Positions 22,404 through 34,554 are shown, numbered from the stretch's first letter. The stretch: DNA of 64,000 nt from Otatea glauca (GCA_036346275.1 CM070713.1:69432382-69496381); one strand, 5' to 3'. Program-made: numbers and translations. Notes: generated by a model not told the origin, from the letters alone.

Positions 22404-22597
22404 GGACGCTGGGAGTCCCGCGAGGCGAGGCGCCGCGCGAGCGCGAGGGACAGACTCGAGCGCTGGAGCGTGGCTGTCTTCGTTTTCTCCTGCGCGCGCG
22501 GGGGAAAGTGAACCGGCCGACACATGTGCCAGCATGCATGGGCCGTGCCAGCTGTTTTCTTGGCACCTTTCCCGCGAACGAGACGGAGATCTTGTAA

Positions 22598-23127
22598 GAG
22601 CAAGTACAACAGCAAAGCTAACTACCGGTTAATAATAAACTAAAAGCCAGTTTATACAATAACTTTCTCTAAAAGTTGTATCTAGATATTGTGCAATAAC
22701 TATCTTTTCTCTCTTATATATAAATGATCTACCTATACTCCCGTGCAAAGCTAGCTACTAAATAAGAGCCAGTTCTCTTCTCTCTCCTCTTTTCTCACTT
22801 CTCCACATAGACCAAAGCTGATATGTACAGACTAAGAGCTAGCTGACGTGATCTTAGGGCATGTACAATAAGGCCACGTCAGCTGACTCTTAACCCGTAC
22901 ACATCAGCTTTTGTCTATGTGGAGGAGTGAGAAAAGAGGAGAGAAAAGAGAGCTGCCTCTTATTTAGTAGCCAGTTTTGCACGGGAACATAGGTAGATCA
23001 TTTATGTACAAGAGAGAAAAGATAGTTATTGTATAATATCTAAAAACAACCTTTAGAGACAGTTATTGTACAAACTGGCTTTTAGCTTACTATTAGCTAG
23101 TAGTTGGCCTTGCTATTGTACTTGCCC
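22598..23127. mobile_element. Foldback MITE with ~260-bp arms, TAA target duplication
   Basis: The two halves are long inverted copies of each other; for example AAAGCCAGTTTATACAATAAC pairs with the later GTTATTGTACAAACTGGCTTTT. The ends are GAGCAAGTACAAC and its partner GTACTTGCCC, flanked by TAA on both sides (22595-22597 and 23128-23130), a PIF/Harbinger-like 3-bp duplication. Each half corresponds to the whole single element at 52006-52615, so this is an inverted dimer. Confidence 0.8.
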
Positions 23128-23130
23128 TAA

Positions 23131-23721
23131 GTGGCCTTGCCACGGCAGAAAAATTACGGTCCGGCGCACGTACGTGACATGAGGCCGTTTGTAGGCACGG
23201 GCACGAGGACTACTTTTTCCACGAGCAAATTTCACGAACCTATATTTAAAAAAAACTATAGACTTTAGTATATATTTAATAAAATTATAGGTTTTAGCTT
23301 TTATTAACAGAACTACGTGTTTTAGAATTAATCATTTTTGTAAAGAGTTTGACAATGTGGACTCATATGGGAGCCTCACGCACAAGTGAAACGGAAAATA
23401 GGTGCGCGTAAGGCTGTCATGTGGGCCCATACTAACAGATCCGTCACAAGAAATGATTGATTTTAAAATTTATAGTTTTGTGACACAAGTTCTCATGAAA
23501 ACTACAGGTGTATGAAATATGAGCTAACACAATTAGTTTTCTAATAGTTTATACAAAAACATATAGCTTAGTGAAATGTACTCTTTTTCCACCATTGGAT
23601 ATATATATATATATATATATAGTTTGTTTAGTGGTATATCAGATATAGGAGTAACTATACCTAGAAGTAGAAGTAATTTTTCGTGTGAGTACGTATGTAT
23701 GTGTATATATAGTATAATTAT
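23131..23721. other. Intergenic DNA with a short (TA)n tract
   Basis: No gene recognised. A TATATA run of about 20 bases lies near 23600-23622. Short inverted phrases around GTTTTGTGAC/GTTCTC may be old MITE debris. Confidence 0.35.
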
Positions 23722-24113
23722 CTAGGACAACACGGTGTCTGGCGTGCAATTTTTTTTGAAATTATTTGGATGTCAAGTTTAACTAGTTTAAACAAGTTTG
23801 AACTGAAATCCAAACTAGACTTGTCTTTTTTATGGTAGTTTGATTGTACGTGTGTGTGTATATATATATATATCAGCAAAGCATATGATCCAAATTCGTT
23901 CAAAATCTTTGAACTCGAATATATATATTTTTAAAGATATGCATTTTATTTGAATTGCTATACATATGTATATACCCTAAAACTGGTTTTTGAAAAAATA
24001 CACATGAATTTGGCTAGAATTCGAGCATTTGAAATTTTATATATATTTCAAAAATATACTTAAATTTGGCTTGAATTCACACATTTTGAAATCATGGTGC
24101 CGTGACACCATGG
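23722..24113 (-). repeat. Micron-like dispersed repeat, copy A
   Basis: About 390 bases, ending CATGGTGCC. In the family orientation it shares GCACCATGATTT, AATTCAAGCCAAATT, TACCCATCTATAACAATTCAAAT and TTGAACGA[AG]TTTGGATCA with five other copies in this window. It has no terminal inverted repeats, and several copies abut (TA)n runs. Length and (TA)n context recall the rice Micron family; that assignment is from memory. Confidence 0.65.
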
Positions 24114-24135
24114 TTTCCCATGTCGACGTCCTATA

Positions 24136-24302
24136 TGTTAGATAGTATCTAGTTGCCTTTTATAGAGATTGCTAATTGCCTTCTATAGAGATTGTTAGCT
24201 TTGTATAGATATTGTCTTATATAGATTTTCCTTTTATACTATCTTGTACATTATATATTCTGCCTATTAACCACATATTAAATACAAGAGCTATTCATAA
24301 CA
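24136..24302 (+). mobile_element. Solo LTR with 5-bp target duplication
   Basis: A 167-base unit begins TGTTAGATAGTATC and ends TATTCATAACA. It is flanked by CTATA at 24131-24135 and again at 24303-24307. The TG...CA ends, TGTTA/TAACA terminal inversion and 5-bp duplication fit a solo LTR of a short-LTR Copia or TRIM-type element. It carries a TATATATT segment near 24253 and no coding sequence. Confidence 0.8.
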
Positions 24303-24344
24303 CTATATACATACCGCGCGTGTGTGTAGGAAAGGGATTTAGTA

Positions 24345-24492
24345 TAACCTAGTACTACCGTACTAGCTATCATCACCATTCATGGTGTATAGAGATTGCA
24401 ACCTCCGCTCCTATCACATTTTCTTTCTGCTCACTACTATTATCTACTTACAAGATTCATGGTGTAGATAGCTAGTTCTATAGTACTAGGTC
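24345..24492. repeat. Short inverted repeat
   Basis: CCTAGTACTACCGTACTAGCTATC near the left edge is mirrored by GATAGCTAGTTCTATAGTACTAGG at the right edge, with TTCATGGTGTA in the middle present twice. The size is like a small MITE. No clear target duplication was found. Confidence 0.5.
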
Positions 24493-24544
24493 ATATACAT
24501 CCGTGTATACATATATACATACATGTATATGTACATGGGAAGTC

Positions 24545-24955
24545 GAAATGGGGCACCATGGTGTCTGGGCACCATGATTTCAAATGCACGAGTTCAAGCC
24601 ATATTTTGAGTATATTTTTCCAAAGTTCCAGTTTTAAGGCATATACCCATCTATAACAATTCAAATGAAACACATACCTTTGAAAAGATATACTTGAATT
24701 TAAAGATTTTGAACGAGTTTGGATCACATGCTTTGCTGATTTATATATATAATCAACACCTACCTACAACCAAACTATTATCAAAAAGGAAAACTCTAGT
24801 TGAATTTCAGTTCAAACTTGTTTGAACTAGTTGGTAAACTGGTTAAACTCATCATCCTAATTTTTTAAAAAATATCACATGAAAATACATAAAGAAAATA
24901 CCTGTTTTGGGTTATGGAGCTTAGGCACCATGGTGCCCCAGGTAATTGTACTATG
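24545..24955 (+). repeat. Micron-like dispersed repeat, copy B
   Basis: Plus-orientation copy starting GGGGCACCATGGTG and ending CACCATGGTGCCCCAGGTAATTG, followed by TA/TG-rich repeats. It shares the body of copies A and C-F. Confidence 0.7.
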
Positions 24956-25023
24956 TATATGTATATACATATATGTATGTATATTTATATATATGTATAT
25001 CAGTATATGTATATATATGTAAA

Positions 25024-25090
25024 TGTATGTATGTATGTATGTATGTATGTATGTATGTATGTATGTATGTATGTATGTATGTATGTATGT
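25024..25090 (+). repeat. (GTAT)n microsatellite
   Basis: About 16 uninterrupted GTAT units. It produces the artificial Met-Tyr-Val-Cys reading frames seen here. A longer tract of the same unit is at 44629-44758. Confidence 0.95.
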
Positions 25091-25126
25091 ACAGTAGCGT
25101 TAATCTGTGCTTGCACGCAGCTCTGC

Positions 25127-26830
25127 CTATTCTACGCGGGAGCCGTAATCCCGTGTCGCAGAACTAGCCACCATCATACGGCCCAAAAACACATAAGATC
25201 AGTCTAGCATTATTTAATGCGTCATAATATGTAAACCATTTACGACCAAATGCTTACTGTAAACGTAGATCAATAGTAAATTATGTATATGTGCGCCAAC
25301 TAATAAATGTGTTTTATAGTTTGTACATAAATATATTTTTTCTTTGATTTAGCCACAACTTTTTATTGACACCACTGATTCACAAACGGTTTTCACAAGT
25401 AGCTTACTGATGACGAGAGCAACACATTGATATAAGTCTCGACGCATAAATCAGATTTTACTACCCGTATACATAGAAGTTACTATCGATATACATATAT
25501 TTTACTACCATACCAGAGTTTCAACAGCCTGTGCGGTAGTAAAATGTTACGATACATTCAGTAAAATAAAAGTAGAAAACTCATTCGTGCAGCGTTTATT
25601 AGTGAGACTTATTTCATTATATTGCTCTCATCGTCAGTAAGGTACTAGAAAAACCGTTTGTGAATCCGAATTGTCAATAAAAAATGATGACTAAATCAAA
25701 TAAAAACATATCATAGTTCAAACAAGGAAAGATATTACTAGTTTACGTATCATGACCGACTAGTAAATGCATTTCTTGTTTGTATATGAATATATTTTTC
25801 CTTTGATTTAGCCATAACTTTTTGTTGACACATCTGATTCATGAAAGGTTTTCACCATTAGTTTACTGCTAACGAGAGCAACATATTGATATAAGTCTCG
25901 CCAATAAACGTCATATGAATCAGATTTTACTATCTGTATACATAGATATTACTATCGATATACATAGATTTTACTACCATACCAGAGGTTCAGCAGCCTA
26001 TGTGGTAGTAAAATCTTACGGTACATTCGGTAAAATGGCAGTAAAAACTCATTCGTGCAGCGTTTATTAGTGAGACTTATATCATTATATTGCTTCGTCG
26101 TCAGCAAGCTACCGGTAAAAACTGTTTGTGAATCGGGGCTGTCAATATTTTTTTTGACTAAATCAAAGAAAAATATATCCTAGTTCAAACAAGGAAAGAC
26201 ATACTAGTTTACGTAGCATGACCAACTAGTACATGCATTTCTTGTTTGTGCATGAATCTGTTTTTTATTTAATTTAGCCATAAATTTTTATTGACACATT
26301 CGATTCACGAACGTTTTTCACCATTAGTTTACTGCTAACGAGAGCAACATATTAATATAAGTCTCGACAATAAACGCCGTATCAATCAGATTTTACTATT
26401 CGTATACATAAACTTTACTGTCAGTATACATAGATTTTACTATCATACTAGAGGTTCAGCAACATGTGCGGTAGTAAAAGCTATTTATACGTCTAGTAAA
26501 ATTTTTCACTGGATAGCAAAAATTACTGTTTAATATCGAGATTTATATCATTTTATTCCTCTCGTCGTCTGTAAGCTACTGGTGAAAACCATTTGCAAAT
26601 CGGAGCTATAATAAAAAGATATGGCTAAAACAAAGAGAAAACATATTCATGTTCAAACTACCAAACGCATTAACTAGTCAGTTTGAATACGTAACTGGTG
26701 CGTCCGTTTTGCGGCCCAAAACCATCTTCTCGTCATGCATCCATTCAATAGCGCTAATAATTACGCTGCATGGCTCGGTCGGACTGATCGCACGTAGATT
26801 AGACTATTCTACACGCACGTATAGAATAGG
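25127..26830. mobile_element. Unclassified non-autonomous element with TATTCTACGCG-type ends
   Basis: The left edge has CCTATTCTACGCGGGAG and the right edge a mirrored ...CTATTCTACACGCACGTATAGAATAGG. A second locus at 43566-44605 has comparable edges (GTGCTATTCTATGTGTGCG and GGCATGTAGAATAGGTGC) and a shared GGTTCGGTCGGACTG or GGCTCGGTCGGACTG segment near its right end. Both sit beside (GTAT)n or (TA)n runs. The interior here is the threefold repeat described separately. No transposase is seen. Confidence 0.45.
25320..26645 (+). repeat. Three tandem ~460-bp units, each a potential hairpin
   Basis: TTTGATTTAGCCA[CT]AACTTTTT recurs near 25343, 25803 and 26270. Each unit ends in its near-inverse (TTGACTAAATCAAA). 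Inner phrases such as GATTCACAAACGGTTTTCAC and GTTTGTGAATC, or GATGACGAGAGCAA and TTGCTCTCATCGTC, also pair, so each unit can fold on itself. The centre of each holds ACTACCATACCAGAG-type sequence and GGTAGTAAAAT. Confidence 0.8.
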
Positions 26831-26942
26831 ATATCTATATGCATATATGTATATATATATGTATATATGTGTGTGTATGTGTATGCGTATTTGTGTGTAC
26901 ATACATACATACATACATATTATATACATATATATACCTACA

Positions 26943-26978
<36 letters not shown>

Positions 26979-26996
26979 TGTGTGTGTAGACGGCGA

Positions 26997-27352
26997 ATCG
27001 GGGCACCATAATTTAAAATGCGTGAATTCAAGCCAAATTCGGGTATATTTTTTGAAACTTTCAGTTTTATACTATATACCCATCTATAACAATTCAAATG
27101 AAACACATACCTTTGAAAAAAATATACTCGAATTTAAAGATTTGAACGAACTTAGATCACATGCTTTGCTGATTTATATATAAAATTAGCACATACCTAC
27201 AATCAAACTATCATCAAAAAAGAAACTTTAGTTTGAATTTCAGTTAAAATTTGTTTGAACTAGTCAATAAACTGGTTAAACACAACATCAAAAAAATTTT
27301 GCATGTAAATAAATAGGGAAAATAACCATTTTGGTGCCAAAAGTAACTACAC
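26997..27352 (+). repeat. Micron-like dispersed repeat, copy C
   Basis: Plus-orientation copy starting CGGGGCACCATAATTT and ending TTTTGGTGCC. It is preceded by a (TA)n run (about 26948-26975) and followed by another (27355-27374), matching a microsatellite-flanked insertion. Confidence 0.75.
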
Positions 27353-27354
27353 TA

Positions 27355-27374
27355 TATATATATATATATATATA
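27355..27374 (+). repeat. (TA)n tract between two inverted Micron-like copies
   Basis: Twenty bases of TA repeats separate copy C and copy D, which face each other. It is the expected target sequence of this family. Confidence 0.85.
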
Positions 27375-27382
27375 GTACAGTT

Positions 27383-27733
27383 ACCTAGGGAACCATGATT
27401 CAAAACGAGAATTTTTCCTATGTATTTGCATTTGAAAAATTTTGAATGTTGAGTTTAACCAGTTTACTAACTAGTTCAAATAAGTTTGATTAAAATTCAA
27501 ACTAGAGTTTCCTTTTTTTTATGATAGTTTAATTATAGGTTTGTACTGATTTTATATATAAATCAGCAAAGCATGTGATCTAAATTTGTTCAAATATTTG
27601 AATTCGAGTATATTTTTTTGAAGTTATGTGTTCTATTTGAATTATTATAGATGGGTATATACCCTAAAACTGAAAGTTTCAAAAAATATACCCGAATTTT
27701 GCTTGAATCTACGCATTAATAATTATGGTGCCC
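27383..27733 (-). repeat. Micron-like dispersed repeat, copy D
   Basis: Inverted relative to copy C and nearly full length. It ends AATTATGGTGCCCC followed by ATATATATA. Its ATGGGTATATACCCTAAAACTGAAAG region pairs with the same region of copy C. Confidence 0.75.
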
Positions 27734-27767
27734 CATATATATAATATGAAGCCTTTTCCGTACTATT

Positions 27768-28099
27768 AGGAGTACATGCTCCCATTTCAATATATTACTT
27801 AAACGAACGTGTTATACTTATTTATCACTTTCGGTATACTTAAATACTAATTCTAAGATACTCCATTGTGACTTGGTTGAAATTTTTTTATTTGAGCCCT
27901 TTATTATTGTTATATATATTTTTTCATATGTAAAATGAGTATATTGACAAGTATGCTATAAAATATGGACCTCGATGAAATTTTTTATGGAACTCACTTT
28001 GGAGTATCTTATAATTATTATTGGAGTATGCTTAAAAGGATAAAGGGGTATAAATTTTTTGTTTAAGCGGTATATGCAAGGTGGGAGTATGTACTCCCA
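27768..28099. mobile_element. MITE with GGAGTACATGCTCCC ends
   Basis: The left end AGGAGTACATGCTCCCATTTCA and right end GTGGGAGTATGTACTCCCAA are inverted, and the similarity continues through TTACTTAAACGAA versus TTTGTTTAAGCGG for about 40 bases. Inner inverted GATACTCCA/TGGAGTATC phrases extend the hairpin. The length is about 330 bases, with no coding sequence. Confidence 0.65.
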
Positions 28100-28149
28100 A
28101 GATTATGGAACCATTTTCACACACACGCACATACATATATATATATATA

Positions 28150-28293
28150 TCCAAAATGGGTATTTTTCCTATCTATTGCATGATTTTTTTTTGAAAATTT
28201 TAGGATGTTGAGTTTAACTAGTTTACTAATTAGTTCAAACAAGCTTGAACTGAAATTCAAACTAGAGTTTCCTTTTTTATGGTGTATATATAT
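28150..28293 (-). repeat. Micron-like dispersed repeat, partial copy E
   Basis: Contains only the 3' part of the family (TCCAAAATGGGTATTTTTCC to TTTCCTTTTTTATGG), truncated where it meets TATATATA. It follows a (TA)n tract at 28134-28150. Confidence 0.65.
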
Positions 28294-28299
28294 AGTACC

Positions 28300-30408
28300 T
28301 AAATTGAATTTGGTTTCATCATAGAAAGAAATGCATAAAAAAATGCTACACCGATATTGGATTCGAACAGGGAACGACTAGCACCTAGATGTTGGATCTG
28401 AGTGCTAGCTTCGTACGCTCCCTTCCATCGTTTGATGTTACAACCAATGGTTGGATGTGCGATGACCACAACCCGCTTCTCTTCCTTCCCGCTAAACATC
28501 TATCTCCGGCACTCGAAAGAGGAGATGCGTGAAGAGTGTGAGCAGCAAAACTAGTTTGTGAAGGAGTTGTGGCCATGCCGGCGAGTAACCTAAGGCTCGG
28601 ATCTCAACTCGCCACAATGGCGCTGGTGGAGGTTGTGCCCAGTGACTATAGAGCTTGCTGCTAGCGGTGAAGCTTGAAGAGGCCACAATCGACATTGGTG
28701 GTAGAACTGGAGCGCCAATCAGGATGCAAAGGTAGATCTTGAGCACTATGGTTTATGTTACCGGAGATCGTTTAACGGAAAAAATAATCGAGCAATCACA
28801 ACTAAACAACTTCGTATTGCAAGGACACAAACCAACACTATGATGTAACACATATGAACACTGATGCAATATCTACAAATACCTATTTCAATAATATATA
28901 AATTCTCATGCAGCAAATCAATATAGCTTATGCAACAAAATAAAAATTCCCATGCAAAAAAATCAACATATCAAAAAACAGTCTTGTTGCAACAAAGGGA
29001 AATGATAGCTGCAACAAATGGTAATCGCTAGTTGCAACAACTTTTTTTAGAGGAGTACTCAAGTCCGCAACATTCGAGAAAACGCCTTAAACAACTATAT
29101 TTACTGGTTACAACAATTGATGTGAACAAAGCTTAAAGAAGGCAAGATGTGGCCACATCACCACCTTGTCGTCGCCACTGACTCATCGTTGGGCCCATCA
29201 CTGGTCCTTGGATGAGATTGGTGTTGCTAGGATGAGCCTTTAGTAGCGTTAGGGTACGAACGGGCCGACTACGCCCAACGGCGACAGATCTCGACTAGCC
29301 TTAGCGGTGCTTGTTGATTGGGGTAGGTGCAAGGTTGACCTGATGCCCTTCAGACCATCAACCACATCGACCCCTCTCCTTGTGATCATTGGAGAAGGAA
29401 GAGAAAGAAGAGTAGGAGTGGATGGCTAGTGGCCATGGCTACTCTCGCCACGGCAGTAACCCATGCACTGCTCTCTGCCATGGAGTTAGTCGCCAAAGAG
29501 CCTTGCAATGCGGTAGAACATGCGGGAAGAAGCATATAGGCCCCCAACCATTCCATTTCCTCTCCTCTTTCGTATGGTCATGCATTTCTAAATTGAGTGG
29601 ATGCTTGGTAGATTGAAGGAAGGAAAATGTAGGAATCATACATGCAAAAGTTGATCGATTTTGGTACTTGATTGGTGTTTTGGGGATAGAAATGGGGTTG
29701 GAGTGAAGAGCTCGGGGAGGAGAACGGAGGAGAAGCATCAGGGAGAGAGGAAGAGATAGAACGTGGGATCAGTTTGTTTAATCAGAGTGAGGATTCGGCA
29801 GGGTGTCCGATGCGGAGCCGTTCCTCCGAGCGCGAGACAGGTAGCAATTCCCTTATGTTTGCATTGATGCGTTCCTTAGCTTCACACGTTGGCATGCACG
29901 TCATATTTTTTTTAGTAAGCTCGCACGGTGAGGTTGTGTCGTTTGTGTACCGTAACAAATGCTTGTTGAACTTGCATACCTCGACCTGACGGGAGGAAAA
30001 GAAGTCCTAAAGTTAAGTACGGTAAGCACGTGAAATGAAGGTGTTCTTTAATTCTTTTGATAGGCGATCTAGATGAATTTCCCGGCTAATCAAACATTCA
30101 TGCGATCTGACGACATGGAATTAAAGCGCATCGCTGTGGATGCTGGTGCGATACGATGGAACAGCACACCAACTTCCGTCTGTTTTTGAGGAGTATAAAA
30201 TATTACTTTTATCAAGAAATAGCGATAAAAGACTGAATTAACTCTCTTAATTAGATCATTTATTATTTTTTTGATAGCCTGTCTTATTATAGTCTATGAT
30301 AGTAATTAGCATATATAACAAAAAAAGGTAAAAAGTCACCTTAAAATTATTGATTGACATGTATTTAGCAAAAAAAACACTAAAATAATATTTATTTAGA
30401 AATAGGCA
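28300..30408. other. Intergenic DNA, no gene recognised
   Basis: About 2.1 kb. The part 28780-29060 repeats GCAACAA-type phrases many times (AAATCAA, TGCAACAAA, TTGCAACAA). The part 29150-29770 is purine-rich with GAGGAGAA phrases. Reading frames of 60-100 codons here show no domain and overlap on both strands. Confidence 0.35.
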
Positions 30409-30572
30409 GGGGCAGATCTAGCATGTAATTAGTGGGGTCAAATGACCCCAATGATTTTGTCAAAATCACATATAAATCTAATTGTATTCTATTAGTATAT
30501 AAGCGTATATAAGCTATAAGTTACTGTAATGACTCCAACGACCCCAGTGATCTATTTATCTAGATCCGCCCC
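30409..30572. mobile_element. Short MITE with AGGGGCAGATCTAG ends
   Basis: AGGGGCAGATCTAGCATG on the left is mirrored by CTAGATCCGCCCCT on the right, with an inner GGGGTCA/TGACCCC pair near 30452-30466. A similar single end, CTAAATCCGCCCCT, occurs at 44816-44829. No duplication was confirmed. Confidence 0.55.
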
Positions 30573-31919
30573 TGGAAATAGGGAGAGTAATAATTAACCG
30601 AGGTAATTAGCCAGTACCGCTGCGTCCGACCGATCGAATGCAGTTATTTTGGTTTAGCACGTTGCGCTCCTCAGGCCGCCTAAGGGCGCACACGTCCTTG
30701 TCAAAAATTACTGCACCGGTCGTTGGTTAGATCCGAAACCACATCAGCATGACAAGTACGCATGCACGCGCGTTGCAACTTGCAGCAGAAATACTGAGCT
30801 TTCCAAGAGTTTCAACATTGATTTGCAAATATATCAACACAAATGTGAACATTTAGGGCCAACGCATATCATATGCATGGCTTCGGCGGAATTATTGCCG
30901 ATCCCCAACGCAATTCCTCCATTGTAGTACTGCTATAGTGCTATCAGTTCAAGAAAAGTTCGTTCTATGTCAATCAAAATGCGTACAGCCATTTCTTCTT
31001 CTTTTGAAAAGTACACACGATGGCTGCGTATCCCTATAAGACTACCTGTTTAAAAAAATGTGACACCTACCAATTCACGGCACACGTATGACGTATCCAC
31101 CCTGTTGGTTGTGTTAGTACAGACACGTACGACTCTAGCTAAGAGTCTTGCCTATTTGCGGCACAGCTCACGACTCTGCGGGGTACAGTCAGTGTACTCT
31201 GTAGAAGTGTTAAGAATTCAAAGCCAAATCGATCACATACTACCAACTTCGTACAAGCAGAGCTGCAGAGGTCAATCGTGCGGCATCACGGTACAACTAA
31301 TCTTGACAAAATATAGGCACTAGGCGGTAGGCTAGGCACAGTCGCTTCGCTCTTCATAGTTCTTACGACCAGCCACAGCCAGGCACTGACTTGCCTTGCG
31401 TGAGACGAGCCGTGTGACGCATGCACAGTGATATAGCAACAGGACAGGTCTTGCAGCCAAGTGACAGCTTTCTTTTCTCGTCGTCGCCTACTTTAGACCA
31501 GGAGAGGTCTCTGTTCTTGGCGCCTACCATAGCCGGAAAGATCAAGTGAATAGAGCCAAAAGTGATAAGTTATCACTGGATCCAGGTCACCCAGCGTGTG
31601 CCGTACTGCCGTCCGAGGGCTCTGAGGTCTCTTGTTATCTTTACCAGCGTTCTGCGGTTTTGTTGGAGTTGGGTGTCGCATTTCATGCCGACTCTTCACA
31701 TTCTTGGTGTCTTCTGTTCCTGCCTAAGTTTTGTTGCTCCACCAGCTTGGATTCTTTCCCTCTTGCAAGTTGCAAAAGCCAGGTTAGCTCGGCTCGTCTC
31801 TAGCGAGCCCAGGCGCAGCTCATTGGTACACCGTGTCATCTTCGCGAGTGTTCCATTTGGATTATTGTGGAGGAGAGGAAAGGAACCGGGGACGAGTAGG
31901 GCACCTACCGTCGTGCTCG
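30573..31919. other. Intergenic DNA between MITE and CACTA-1
   Basis: About 1.35 kb of average base composition. No splice-consistent coding block or element end was recognised apart from the CGA beside CACTA-1. Overlapping open frames on both strands at 31360-31970 look like chance. Confidence 0.35.
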
Positions 31920-31944
31920 CGACACTACAAGAATCAGGGAAAAA

Positions 31945-32285
31945 TTCGTGGGCCAAAAACCCACGAATTTAAGCTAAAACCCACGAATTTAACTTAAATT
32001 TGTGAGCAAACCGTCGAATTTAGTTCACGAATTTAACTCGACGAAATTAATTAATTAAATTCGTGGGTACCCACGAATTTAAGTTAAATTCGTGGGTTTC
32101 TACTAAGCTCACGAATTTAATTGGGTTTCTGAGTTAAATTCGTGGGTTTAAAAAACCCACAATTTAATCGATTAAATTCGTGGGTTTAAAAACCCACAAT
32201 TTAATCATTTAAATTAGTGGGCTAAAAAACCCATTTAATTTATCAGATTAAATTCGTGGGTTTTTAAACCACAATTTAACATCAT
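31945..32285. repeat. CACTA-1 3' subterminal repeat array
   Basis: At least ten copies of [A/C]CCACGAATTTAA or its inverse TTAAATTCGTGGG lie within 340 bases, many as back-to-back pairs able to form hairpins. In En/Spm such arrays bind the TNPA protein; here that role is inferred. Confidence 0.85.
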
Positions 32286-32313
32286 TTTACAAAAAAATGT
32301 ATATTCCAAATAT

Positions 32314-32317
<4 letters not shown>

Positions 32318-32385
<68 letters not shown>
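32318..32385 (+). repeat. Long (TA)n tract inside CACTA-1
   Basis: About 65 bases of TA repeats. Just downstream, ATATGTATCGCACTCAATACATAT occurs twice (about 32384 and 32445). Confidence 0.95.
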
Positions 32386-32390
<5 letters not shown>

Positions 32391-32544
32391 CGCACTCAAT
32401 ACATATATGTATATATATCCAAATGTATGTATTTTTATATATATGTATCGCACTCAATACATATAACAACTAAAGAAGAAAAGAAAAGGCAAAAAGAAAA
32501 TTGAAACTAAAAATTGCTAAGCGAAGAATAAATAAGATCATCTA

Positions 32545-32875
32545 TTTTGTTCAAATCTGATCAGAATCTGTAACACAAAAGACAAACTCCACAATGAAGT
32601 TGAAGCGAACGAATAATTAACAAACGAGACACCAAACCTATTACCGATTACTAAAATATCAAACCAACCTTTTAACTCTTCAAAACCGGCTTAAAACTAA
32701 GTCTCCGAAATGTACAAAATTTCGGCATGACCTCTCTTGTAAATAGGACATCCACTCAGCAGACAAAAAAACATTTGCAGTTATAATATATATCAATCTC
32801 TCAAACCAGAAGGAGACATTCTAGCAGATCCTTAGATAATCCAAACACACATCCAACGGCAATTTGTAAACTACG
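32545..32875 (+). repeat. Internal direct repeat of CACTA-1, copy 1
   Basis: About 320 bases nearly repeated at 34125-34440. Shared phrases include GAGACACCAAACCTA, AAACCGGCTTAAAACTAAGTC, AATTTCGGCATGACCTCTCT and GGACATCCACTCAGCAGACAAA. It indicates an internal duplication spanning the 3' part of the second gene. Confidence 0.85.
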
Positions 32876-34124
32876 CAATGACGTACAACACATTACAACC
32901 ACAATAGATACAATCCACAGTCTATTAAAATAAGTCCATCACAATAAGTCGATCACAACGTATCCATCACAACAAGTTATAAAGTACAACAGTTATACAC
33001 CAATCGAGCTCACAATGGAATTCATGCCTCGGGGTTGTTGGAGTTGTGGGCGCTACCACCACCGTCGGCGCTGTTGAAGATGTCTTCTATGATGTCGTCG
33101 TTAGAACGTGCTGGAGGGCGTGACCTAGAAACCTGCAAGTTCAAGATTAACTTAGGTTGTGCTACAAGTAACATTATGCTGATTCACATGAATGTCAATA
33201 TGAGAATATCAATAGTACTATTCAACCAAGACACAATATGAGAATATCAATATGACGGGTCAAGCTAAACAAGAATAGGTATTATATATAAGAACTACAC
33301 GTACGAGCTAGTCAAGATATGCTGCAATAATCATATGAACATCAATCTCATATTCAATGAAGTATCAAAGTAATACTCTCTAGTATTAACATAAGGTCAA
33401 GATTACAACTACAATTATTTAATTCAACTTCCAAAGACCCCAATTGCATCATTGAGTATTCAAAAGATAACAAACAGTGAAAATAGTTCAAAGAAGCAAT
33501 AAGAGTTTTGGTAGTCATTTTAAGAGTTCAATATACAAAGTACAAATATAAAGCATTCTACAAGGATAAACAATCAGATTGTACATGGGCAAACAACACT
33601 CTACAAGGATGCCATATGAAGCATTTAAAACATAAGTTCACAATTGAACAAGTTGTCTTAAGATAACTTTTCAATTCCAAGAAGTCAGCACAATATAAGG
33701 TTCGAAATCAAAAAGTTATTGACTGAAAGAAAAAATCAAATAGCACGTAATGGGTTCATAATTTGGTAAACCATCACTTATCTACAGGAGCACAAAGAAT
33801 GAACTTTCATAAGCACACAAGTTAACCTTTCCAAGTATGAACATTGAGATGATTTGTGCAAGGTTTAAAAAGAGTTGCCTAAATATCCTAAAATCGACTC
33901 ATTGTGCATTTCAACAAAAATTATCACTTTTGCAACAGATTACTAAGATTGATATATACTAAAAGAATGAACTAGATTTCCTACTAAGTATATGTCCATC
34001 CACGCACACGTAATCTCATATTCAATGAAGCATATGTAATCTCACATTCAAAGAATGAACTAAAGTTCCTACGGAAGCATATGTTTCTAAATTTGAGCAA
34101 GAGAAAGGAAGGGATGGGGCAGGT

Positions 34125-34440
34125 AGCTCACCAAGTAATCAAACTCCACAACAAAGTTCAAGCTAACGAAAAATTAACAAATGAGACACCAAACCTACTA
34201 CCTCTACTAAAAGATCAAACCAACCTTTCAACTCTTTCAAACCGGCTTAAAACTAAGTCATTGAAATGTACAAAATTTCGGCATGACCTCTCTAGTAAAT
34301 AGGACATCCACTCAGCAGACAAAGAAACATTTGCGCTTTAATATATATACCAATCTCTCAAACCGAAGGAGACATTCTAGCAGATCCTTAGATAATCAAT
34401 CACACATCCAAAACGGCAATTTGTACAAGAATTGACAAAC
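34125..34440 (+). repeat. Internal direct repeat of CACTA-1, copy 2
   Basis: Partner of 32545-32875. This copy is closely followed by the first GSRPP-type small exon, whereas copy 1 is followed by the terminal exon. This suggests unequal exchange within the element. Confidence 0.85.
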
Positions 34441-34554
34441 TTAGCTTGTGTCGCAAACTTATAATATTTTCGACATCCATACATGTGGTGTCGCTCGAGG
34501 TGGCCGCAGGCCCACGGGTTGAAGTACATAGGCATTCCTTGGCTTGGCATAGGT

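Noticed and set aside
28385..28746. Possible gene on the minus strand near 28.5 kb
   Set aside because: Only short frames without domains, splice consistency or codon bias; treated as intergenic.
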